Origin: Hermatobates lingyangjiaoensis
Taxonomy: Eukaryota > Arthropoda > Insecta > Hemiptera > Hermatobatidae
NCBI GenBank assembly: GCA_026182355.1
Contig: JAPFBL010000359.1
Span: 124,001 to 188,000 of the forward strand
DNA length: 64,000 nt
Direction: 5' to 3'
Numbering within the stretch: the stretch's first letter is position 1; the number at the start of each line of letters is the position of its first letter. The notes below the pieces were generated by a model. It was not told the origin of the DNA. It searched no databases and saw nothing but the letters and a program-made list of their open reading frames with translations. Position numbers and translations under genes: made by a program. This document shows, piece after piece, positions 56,601-64,000 of the stretch.

Positions 56601-59600
56601 AGATAACAAATAACACGATATTTTATGTTTGTTCACTTAACCGTGATGTGGTAATACAATGGTAGCCGCATTATCATAAACAACGTAACAGTTCCTTTTC
56701 AACCTCCAAGATTACGTAGAAGAATGAAGTTCTTAAACATATCAACAACTGTACCCGATAATTAGTAATGTTAAAGGGAGTCATATATAGGTTCACTGTA
56801 ACACATTCACTCGACAACGATCCTTCAAGCGGGAGCATCATATATTTTATGGTGTTTCCTTTCAAGGTTTTTAATTTTTTTCCCACCCAAATATACTATA
56901 TTAATTATTTAAAATATTTTCAAATCTTTTCAATTAAACCATAAAACAAAATTTACGATTGACTGGATTCTGTTAATGTATTAATCTAGTCAATGTAAAT
57001 TAATCGGACAAGTACTTGTTTTGGGTAATACTGAAGCATAAGAAAAGTACTTTTACGTTCATTTTGACTAAACAATGATTTATTTACGGCACTTCTCAGA
57101 TGATTCAATAAACTTAAATATGTTATATTAGTTAATGACTTGCTACCAATTTCCAAGATCTTAAATATTGGATGAGTACTATTATTACACTAAAAATGGC
57201 AGCTATTAGGTTAATAGCTAGAGATTAATTAACAAGAAACTTTAATGAACTCTTTAAAGAACAACATATTTTTTTGAATGGGAATTCAAAAGAGTGGATT
57301 CCAGAAACCTTGGTTAACAAATAAGAAAACGTACTAAGTATTAAAGGAAACATTTTGTGTACTCCTTGGATATTGAAGGAGTTTTTGATAACTGTCATCG
57401 AATCCAGCAGGATCAGAACGAATATGTAGATGTTTCAATCTAAGAACTATGGAATGGATTACAACAATCTAACGGTAGAATAATTGGCGTAAGTGATTGG
57501 TCACAAATGAACTTGTGACCGCCAGGGGGATTACTTACTCTCAAGGAAGTGTGCTATCACTCATATGGTGGATATTAGTTGTAGATAACTTTCTGGATAC
57601 TCTAACTAATGAATGTTACTTTACGGAAGAATATTCAGATGGTCTTGTTATTTTTAGAAGAGGAATTATTGATGATAGTACCTTTGAGCTTACCAAAGTC
57701 GGTACAAATTATAGAAAGGTCCGAATATAAATTCAGCAAATAGTCTTTATTCATTTACCAAGATGAAAGAAAATATTGAAATTATTAAACTAGAACTCCC
57801 AGATACACTCAAATAGCTTAGAATCACTTTAGATGATAAACTAAAAAGGAAACTATGTAATAACAATACTAATATATCAGATTTTTCTAGATAAATGGTT
57901 TCATATCCATTTAAATGTGATAGTTGAAGTAGATACAGTCACATTAAAACAAATGAATTTATTAAATATCTATGAATCTGATAATATTTCACCAAATAGT
58001 TGACATTACATTTACACGATAGCCACTTTAAACTAAAACCAAAACTTAAATGATTTCAACGATTTTGATGTAATGTTAACTTATAGTAAAGTTGAGTGTA
58101 GGACACTCTAGATTTTTTTTTTACCGAAAATCGAATAAACTGATAAGTATTTAAATGTTTAGTATACGAAATTTGAAGATCTTTAATGAGTTAACATGAT
58201 AAATAAGATTTAATTCTTAAAACTATAAATACAAACGTCATAAAATTGTATATTTTATTATGCTCTCAAGGTGGTTGATTAGTGAAAATTTTGCAATAAA
58301 TCTATATGTTGTACCCTTTACCATGCATAATTGTCAGACAATAATGCATAACCAATAAACATGTCAGTTCTTAGTGCCTTAAAGAACTCAATTATTTGGA
58401 ACAAGGAAAACGTTCTTTTCTTCTTAGTGTTCCTTCGGCTATTCTTTGTTATGCCACTTATTCTGTCATTGAAGAAACAAAATCTCGCAATTGGTATTAT
58501 CTTACTACAAATATTTTATTAAGTTATAATGTTGGAAGAGTAATAAATATTAGATTAAAATTTGAAGTTATATATGCAGTAATATGAGAAGTTTAGGTCA
58601 AAAATAAATTTTTAAGATCTGAACACTATAACTTACTCTGTTCCAGACCTGATGGAACCATCCACTCGGGACAAAGATAGCATCCCCAGGTCCCTGACTG
58701 ACCCTTATTGGAGATCCCATGTCAGGAAAGTCACTGGGGTTGATAGAGTCCAAATCATAAACAAGATTCTTCCTAGAGTCAGTAAGGCTACTCTCTTCCC
58801 ATGGGGGGTAAAACGCCCATTCTTTTTTTCCACATAGATTGACAGACCAACTAAAGGATGTAAAAACATCTCTATGAAATGGTGTCCTAAGATATAAAAA
58901 AAATTCCAATTACAATAATATTCTCACAAAATATTATGTATAAATTAATTATTCAACATAATACATTTAAAGTTCGTAAAAAAAAAGTGAAGAAAAATGT
59001 ATATAAGCAACAATAACTCAAAAAAACTAAAATAATTTTGGATTGTAGGAGGTATCAGATCAATTATGACGTATCTCTACTAATGACTATTCGATTCGAA
59101 TAAACCAATACAATAACAAATTTATAAATACGTTAATCTGTAAATTGAAATGTTTAAATAATTGGTTGTGTGAAAATTTGAATGAGTTAACTAATATAGG
59201 AACTAAAAAATATATGGTAATATGGTAAACTATCGTTAAGTTAATGTACTTAAACATTTCAATATAATATATTTTGACAGTCATATAATTCAATATTAAA
59301 TCACTAACTGAAGAATGAAAATAATAAAAGGTAAAAAGTACATTTTTCATTGAATACGAAATAATTTGGGTTTTGACAGGTTAGGCTATGTTTAAGTATC
59401 TAGCAAAACATTTCAAGTACACTAATTCAAAATTTACAACTATTTACCAGGATGTTTTAGGTCCCATATAAACAAATCTGTAGTCATCGTTGAGATCAGG
59501 ATGATTCATGTAATATTCATTTAACCAATCAGAAATAAAGTACACTGGAACTTGATATACATTAGCAGAGGGATACTCCCTGCATAGATGCCAATCCTTA

Positions 59601-60110
59601 AAAGTAATTTAGCATTAAAATATTCTACCATCTTATTCAATAAATAAACCAAATAAAAAACGAACTTTTAAGTATAGACAACGTTCAGACGAGTCGTAAC
59701 CATTGGCAGCAAATTTCTTCCAATAATCCACATATTCATCAAACGTAAGATTTATTTTTGGTTGTGAATTATAATACTTAACCGAACAATCAGCAACAGG
59801 TACCACAGAATTTCCTAAAAGATTACGAACTTACTTTTCTTTCTTTTCGTTTAAACTCATGCCATGAAACATTTGATGACCAACCAAAAGCTGATAACAA
59901 AAACAAAAAATTTGGACAGTTCTCCTTAACCCATTCTTTTTGGCAATTCCAACTAGTAGAAATGTTTCTCAGTATGCAAGGACGATTGGACAGTAAGTAC
60001 TTCTCGAAAAATTCACTGTACGAAATTGAAGGTTCAATATAGTCAAATGAATTATACATATCCTTTTCTTGTTTGAGAGAAGCATAGTTCAATAAATCAA
60101 CAGTTGCCAT
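50217..60110 (-). CDS. JMJD4: JmjC-domain lysyl hydroxylase JMJD4, complete
   Basis: Five exons (60110-59885, 59814-59666, 59596-59448, 58886-58637, 50627-50217) join in phase to 394 residues; the human protein is somewhat longer. JMJD4 is a cytosolic 2-oxoglutarate/Fe(II) oxygenase known to hydroxylate a lysine of release factor eRF1 and aid translation termination. Visible signatures are CLYLKDWHLCREYP, DYRFVYMGP, FHRDVF with Fe ligands His179 and Asp181, FSWSVNLCGKKEW, VPSGWFHQVWN with distal His253, and NHNMVNG in the last exon. All three iron ligands are kept, so it is probably active. Introns 1-3 are 70, 69 and 561 nt, intron 4 is 8009 nt. The first donor is GTTGGT; it is chosen because it restores the conserved FG-xSVVPVADC join. 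Confidence 0.93.
50640..51250. other. JMJD4 intron 4, 3' part
   Basis: AT-rich, no element recognised before the first Helitron. Confidence 0.4.
51251..52591 (+). mobile_element. Helitron remnant A
   Basis: The 5' end TCTATATAAATAAAATAATG after an A is Helitron-like. The 3' end has a CCGTC-AAA-GACGG hairpin (52566-52578) and GCTAT in place of CTAG. Between are a repetitive leader (two copies of an AAACTCAGC(T/C)ACCATAAGACATA block) and a broken Pif1-type helicase C-terminal region (51730-52450). About 1.34 kb, internally deleted, non-autonomous. Confidence 0.75.
52660..52980 (+). repeat. GCACGCAAG-type SINE-like array, plus orientation
   Basis: Three units at about 52665, 52795 and 52935. 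They carry AGTAGCCCAGTGG-like A-box sequence and GCCGATGA(T/C)AGTAGTGCAAATG, the complement of the 6.7-7.3 kb array. It lies between Helitron remnants A and B. Confidence 0.6.
52985..54178 (+). mobile_element. Helitron remnant B
   Basis: Ends with the textbook Helitron 3' terminus: CCGTC-AAA-GACGG (54153-54165), then GTACGTTTG and CTAG at 54175-54178 followed by T. The 5' part lines up with remnant A from about 51290 but the TC end is missing. Confidence 0.8.
53310..53609 (+). pseudogene. Helitron helicase fragment
   Basis: 99 codons: FPEFKMYYLF, then RTYKSVKRVISNEEVVYYQT and a FLDSVTDLGLPAHE block. This pattern (thread through a loaded-strand motif, then TEFLNSL...P.H) is that of Pif1-like helicases in animal Helitrons. 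A stop truncates it and the following LKVGxxIML block is frameshifted. Confidence 0.7.
54240..54810 (-). mobile_element. Penelope-like element 3' end
   Basis: On the minus strand, 54800-54725 reads [11 protein letters not shown], the GIY-YIG ORF C-terminus. An AT-rich stretch follows, then a GC-richer terminus with TTAAGA, extra C, a GGAT/ACCC hairpin and GAAAA near 54263. Third copy of this layout in the window. Confidence 0.65.
54837..54992 (-). repeat. F2 unit, single copy
   Basis: Same unit as 14720-14895 in the opposite orientation, including the CTGTTTCAAAATTTATAC segment, and directly abutting Helitron remnant C. Confidence 0.65.
54993..56112 (+). mobile_element. Helitron remnant C
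   Basis: 5'-truncated at the F2 unit. The helicase C-terminus is best preserved here: a frame at 55790-55890 reads RVYFAMTLTKSQGETLSNAE and MFFSHGKL before a stop. The 3' end has CTAG at 56109-56112, but the hairpin is broken (GACAGG). Confidence 0.75.
56120..56285. repeat. Foldback element F1, copy 8 (decayed)
   Basis: Recognisable F1 arms, with the CTGACGA core reduced to CTGAAGA and several indels. Confidence 0.65.
56300..56470. repeat. Foldback, F8-type Penelope termini
   Basis: Arms with AAACTATATTCACAAAAG and complement. The minus-strand core has CTGATGA at 56371-56365 and GAAA at 56354-56351. Related to 36285-36460. Confidence 0.65.
57380..57870 (+). pseudogene. LINE reverse transcriptase fragment
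   Basis: The open part (57497-57730) reads GSVLSLIWWILVVDNFLDTL and EEYSDGLVIFRRG, corresponding to the QGxVLSPLLWNLVVDxLL and YADD palm motifs of LINE RT. The YADD aspartate pair is lost (YSDG). It lies inside JMJD4 intron 4 on the opposite strand. Confidence 0.6.
57980..58420 (+). repeat. LINE-associated repeat, second copy
   Basis: Diverged match to 44690-45257, with shared TTCTTAAAACTATAAATAC and CATGTCAGTTCTTAGTGC segments. Confidence 0.45.
58637..58886 (-). CDS. JMJD4: JMJD4 exon 4 (catalytic core)
   Basis: 250 nt carrying the HxD motif (TPFHRDVF), SFSWSVNLCGKKEW and the distal His in SGWFHQVWN. Donor GTAAGT at 58636. Confidence 0.94.
59448..59596 (-). CDS. JMJD4: JMJD4 exon 3
   Basis: 149 nt, DWHLCREYPSANVYQVPVYF to GPKTSW. 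Bounded by TTTTAAG and GTAAAT. Confidence 0.93.
59666..59814 (-). CDS. JMJD4: JMJD4 exon 2
   Basis: 149 nt beginning with the second and third bases of a Gly codon, then NSVVPVADCSVKYYN to ERCLYLK. The acceptor is ATCTTTTAG; the donor GTTCGT is weak but its position is fixed by the conserved KDWHL join. Confidence 0.92.
59885..60110 (-). CDS. JMJD4: JMJD4 exon 1
   Basis: 226 nt, MATVDLLNYASLKQEKD to LLSAFG. Reading straight on would add about 19 residues and stop; the conserved join needs the 70-nt intron 59884-59815. Confidence 0.92.
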
Positions 60111-60577
60111 AAAATATCTTGAATTTCACAACACTTTTATTTAATAACTCAAAGCAACTATACCGTTGTTGGTAACTAAGTAACCTTCCTTATTTAGAAC
60201 CAGTGTATGGTTATACATTCGGCATGCAGTGGTTTGGAGGGCTAATCGTTAAAAGTAACTTGAAAAGCTAAATAAATAAAAGAAATAAATCAGTAATTTG
60301 AAATTCTTTATACGATCTTTTAAAATTAAAAAATGTTAATATATTAAAAATAATTTTGAATTAGTATGATATATACCTTTACAAACACTATTTTGTTTGG
60401 AGAAATTCTTGTCTTTTACTTCTATTTCTCGATAGTAATTATAAGTAATATAAACTAGCTCAATATTGTTTTATAGTCACTCCAGATGCCAATACTAAAG
60501 ATATAAATGAAACTTTCTTAAAAGTTGTAGTTACCTCAAACTTGATTTACTTATTCTACTTTTGAAGAGAAAGGGTT
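60111..60577. other. Upstream region of JMJD4
   Basis: Should hold the JMJD4 promoter. No TATA box or other recognisable element was identified. Confidence 0.35.
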
Positions 60578-61653
60578 TATGATAATAAGTTTTGAAATAA
60601 AAGTTTAAAAGCCCAAGTTAAATCAAACGTGTGGGTTTAATCACTGTTTTATTAAATGATATAAATCTCTAGCTTTACGAGGTACTATTACTATTTTTGG
60701 AAGAATAAAATACAATTATATTGTTTATAAGAATAAATACAATATCAGATATATGTATATTAAATTTAAAATTTTTTTTATTCAGTCTATTTATGAAATT
60801 CAATTATGATGATCTCTATAAGTATTAGTATATTATGTTGATAAATTTACTTCTATAATTACCAATGATTATACTCAGTCTTTGTCATTATGTACTAAAA
60901 GCTACGTTTTAGCCCACACATGTTCTTCTAATGCGACCCTGAAAAACTGCCTACTAGCCCTGCTATGGCTGTATTATATTACCTCTAACCACAATCTAGA
61001 GGAAGAATATTGAGACTCCCTATAAATTCTTTACCAATTGAATTTTCATTATATTAATACTAGCTCAACACCCATTTTCATCCGGTTGAAAAAAAAGATA
61101 ATAATGGTCATAAAAGATAATCATTAAAAAATAAGAATGATAGTTTTTTTTTAGTCTTTACAAATAGAAGCATTCAAAATTTTAAAATAATTGATTTTTG
61201 TTGATTGTTATTTATTAATTACGGTTCGAAATTTCGTTACTTGAATGAAGGACAAAGGAATGTTAACATTATCAGGTCTTAAAGTGTACTAAAACTAGTA
61301 TACACTTCGGTACACTAGTGTACATTTGTACACTATAATATATTGTATTTAATAATATATTAATACTATATATTAATATTGTATTAATTATATATATTAA
61401 TTATAATTTAATTATAAGTATTAATTATATATATTAATATTGTATAATAATATATTAATTATTATTGTATTTAATAATTATAAATATATTGTATTTATTC
61501 TTATAAACAATATAATTGTATTTTATTCTTCCAAAAATAGTAATAGTACCTCGTAAAGCTAGAGATTTATATCATTTAATAAAACAGTGATTAAACCCAC
61601 ACGTTTGATTTAACTTGGGCTTTTAAACTTTTATTTCAAAACTTATTATCATA
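60578..61653. mobile_element. 1.07-kb long-TIR element with TA duplication
   Basis: Element 60580-61651 begins TGATAATAAGTTTTG and ends with its complement, flanked by TA on both sides (60578-60579, 61652-61653). The terminal inverted repeats are about 165 bp and nearly perfect. The interior is AT-rich and non-coding. This fits a foldback MITE of the Tc1/mariner type, although TA flanks are common by chance here. Confidence 0.65.
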
Positions 61654-61984
61654 TACAGATATAATTATGTTATTTTTTTACTTTTTGTTTTGCTGTATAT
61701 ACCACTGTTACAAGGCTTGCCGAAGTCAATGTTCAAAGAAAGTTGTTTTCAGCTGTTTGATTACTATTTATTAATCCTCATAAATCAAATTTTAAACTTA
61801 TAAATTGTGCTGATATTTAGAATTTAATTGATGACAACACGGAGGTGTTTTGTCATTGATGACAAAATGTTTCTAATAAGAGGTAAAGAATGAATTTTGT
61901 AATATTTTGTGTTTGCGTATTTTTCCTTCAGACATATATTGTTTTAAGAAACTAATATAAAACAGTAGCGTTAATGTACAATAA

Positions 61985-62790
61985 CACTATCTGTCTCAGA
62001 GGTGGGGAGTTTTTCTTGGAGTAAAGTCCACATTAGCACCGTCCAGTTCCCCAAAAGGCCACAACCAAAATTCTTAATTCTTAAAGGATATGCAAAATTC
62101 TTAATTTGCAACAGTTATATTGCAAAATCTTTGAATATATCATTATATTCCTTGATCAGTGAATTCAAAAGTGTTTTGCATCTGTTTAATGATTTAGCAT
62201 TTTCCTCATGCTCCTCGTTTATTACCTTTTTAACTGAGGAAATAATTTTCTATAAGCTTCACATTTCCAATAATTAAAAAAAATTCCATGTAACAATTAA
62301 AAAAAAAAGTTCTTCCTAAATATCAGAATTTTGTGCCATATAAATAGATTTATTTTTACCCTGCAGCAAAACATAACTCATTCTGCTTCGTCATGATATC
62401 ACACAAAGGTAGCATATTGAGAGAAATCATCATCTGATCATTTACAATTTTTATTGCTCTCATAATAGAGATCAATTATTTCCTCACGTAAAGATAAAAC
62501 ATTTACTAAGACTTTTCCTTATGATTACCAGCGCACTTTTGAATGGTAGGGCAAATCTACATTAATCACATCATCCAACATGAGCATTTCTCGAAACTGA
62601 CAATATCTGAAAGAATTTGCTCATATGAAATTAACTAAACCCACAACTTTTTTCGAAGTGTCATCACGAGTAACAGATGTAGCTAAGAGATTTTATTCAT
62701 GACAAATACAATGGAGGCTAAATAAAACCATCATGATTTACAAGTTCCTTTTTTATGGTATTCATAAAAATCCATCATTTTTTCTTTATA
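61985..62790 (-). pseudogene. hAT-superfamily transposase remnant
   Basis: Minus-strand frames from about 62720 downward read KKVVGLVNFI, FREMLMLDDVINVDLPYHSKVRW and, after frame changes, RGKVL, LREEIIDLYYES and LQGKNKSIY blocks. These follow the order of domesticated-type hAT transposases related to GTF2IRD2/ZBED proteins (VNFIRA..., YHTEVRWLSRG..., LQGKNQ). Several frame breaks; not functional. Confidence 0.5.
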
Positions 62791-63770
62791 TAATTTATAT
62801 TATAATTCTTTATATTTTTAAACATTTTTCCTCAACAAGATGTACTTCATGACTCAAAAGGCCGCAGTTCCCACACCTATACCACATGAACTTATTTCAA
62901 TTTGAACATTAAATATTTAAAAGAAAAAAAAAGGAAAAATCTGGAGTGGCCTGCACTCAACTTTACTATAAGTAAACTTAATATCAATGTTCTCGGGTAT
63001 ATAATAAATAATGTCTCATTTAAGCATAATGTAAACATTTAAATGGGAGATGCATATTACTCTTTCATTTCTGAGGTAGTACAGATAGTGATTGATCAAC
63101 TTATCAATATATAAGCTTATTTTTGTACATCACACAGCTGGTGAAAATAATGTCATTAGTATAACTACAGCAGTAATAACATTTTTGAAAAGCCAAACTG
63201 AAAATTTCTTGATACGAAATAATCTCCTACAAGAGAACATGCGTACAAATGAATCTATACATTAAAATAGACCATTATATGAAAAATGAGATGAGATGTT
63301 TTGTTTCAAAATTACGTTCACTAAAGAGGCGTTAAAGTAGGATTTCTGTTTTCAGAATATGTTTTTTGACGCTAAACAGCTCATTAAAAACTCATGAAAA
63401 TTTGACCAAAAATGGAACAAAAAATTAATAAATTATAAAAAAATATTCATGAAGTTTCAATTACGGGAAAGAGCAATAACGCTATAAAAACTGTTTGTTT
63501 ATCCTAGACTAAGGGATCACCTGCTATACTTGTTAAATTTTTGATATTTTTTTTACAATGTTTACATTGACTTAGAAATTTTTTAAGCAAATCCACTGAG
63601 ATAAAATTGGGCTATTCTAGTATAATAGCTCATATTCATTATTTTAAAAAATTAGCAGCTCCTAAGTATAAATGATTTAAATTATATTGAATATCTGGCT
63701 TCGACTTTGAGTTGAGTATGTAAACTGGTTAATTACTAATATATATTTTTTCAATATACATTCATAGCAA
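62790..63770. other. AT-rich, no gene recognised
   Basis: Possibly older hAT sequence at the left. 63500-63600 shares CACCTGCTATACTTG and TTTACATTGACTTAG with 44790-44840, so a further LINE-relic piece lies here. Confidence 0.4.
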
Positions 63771-63774
63771 GCTT

Positions 63775-63865
63775 ATAACAGAGTACAAGACGCAGGAAAA
63801 AAGATAACACTCACTCAGAGAAAATTGGTATGTATGATTTTCGACAAAAGGGAAGGAAAATGATT
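63775..63865 (-). repeat. Truncated Penelope-type terminus
   Basis: The minus-strand GTCGAAAATC and a CTCTGAGTGAGTGTTATC tail resemble the terminus at 54.26 kb. The 5' half of the core is absent. Confidence 0.35.
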
Positions 63866-64000
63866 TTCATAAATACTAAGAAGCCATAAAATTCCCAGTG
63901 TAATACTTCCACAAAAGACCAAAAATGTAAAACATAATTCAAAATGGAAATCTTTCTTTTGAAGATTATAAATGTAATTATTGTATATCTTTAATTATAA

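Noticed and set aside
59815..59884. Continuation of JMJD4 exon 1 to a GTAAGT donor at 59830
   Set aside because: It would leave only about a 20-nt intron and add non-conserved residues; the GTTGGT donor gives the conserved protein join with a 70-nt intron.
1..64000. CRISPR array, bacterial operon, tRNA or rRNA gene
   Set aside because: The tandem repeats present are microsatellites, a minisatellite and SINE-like arrays without spacers; the only tRNA-like sequences are SINE heads.

Overview
The window is a strongly AT-rich animal genomic segment: spliced genes, long introns, many (TA)n tracts and a high load of decayed retroelements. The mix (Penelope-like elements, BEL/Pao, Helitrons, tRNA-derived SINEs, RNase H-bearing LINEs, hAT) fits an invertebrate. 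An arthropod, perhaps a chelicerate, is my best guess, but nothing here fixes the lineage. No bacterial-type operons, CRISPR arrays or tRNA/rRNA genes were seen.

Three host genes can be assembled by eye, all on the minus strand. (1) The 5' end of a gene for an RIIa-type dimerisation/docking protein has exons at 11174-11079 and 5218-5134; its later exons are uncertain or outside the window. (2) A three-exon gene for a small secreted protein with one ten-cysteine VWC domain has exons at 44055-44007, 33245-33088 and 23208-23059. Splice phases match exactly and a polyadenylation signal follows the stop. (3) A complete five-exon JMJD4-type JmjC oxygenase gene (60110-50217, 394 aa) has three short introns and then one intron of 8009 nt. 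Nearly everything else is intron or intergenic DNA filled with mobile-element remains.

Layout: 1-11 kb, RIIa gene with repeats in its intron. 13-17 kb, a tRNA-SINE, a 51-bp minisatellite, a large foldback and a Penelope-like element with a GIY-YIG endonuclease ORF. 17.7-22.9 kb, a LINE endonuclease remnant split by a BEL/Pao element with both LTRs and a 5-bp target duplication. 23-44 kb, the VWC gene, whose introns hold Penelope ends, a second SINE and a LINE RT/RNase H remnant. 44.7-47 kb, a LINE relic with an 853-bp element nested in it, flanked by a 17-bp duplication. 50-60 kb, JMJD4, whose large intron carries three Helitron remnants, a Penelope remnant and another LINE. 60.5-62.8 kb, a 1.07-kb long-TIR element and a decayed hAT transposase.

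The most striking recurrent signal is a hammerhead-ribozyme-like core: CUGANGA, one extra base, a short hairpin with compensating sequence differences, then GAAA. It occurs at more than twenty places on both strands, mostly in Penelope-type termini abutting (TA)n tracts and often as inverted pairs that make perfect foldbacks. Penelope-like elements are known to carry hammerhead motifs. The consistent extra base, the number of sub-families and the inverted-pair architecture deserve study. All exon models are hand-spliced from sequence and need transcript support.
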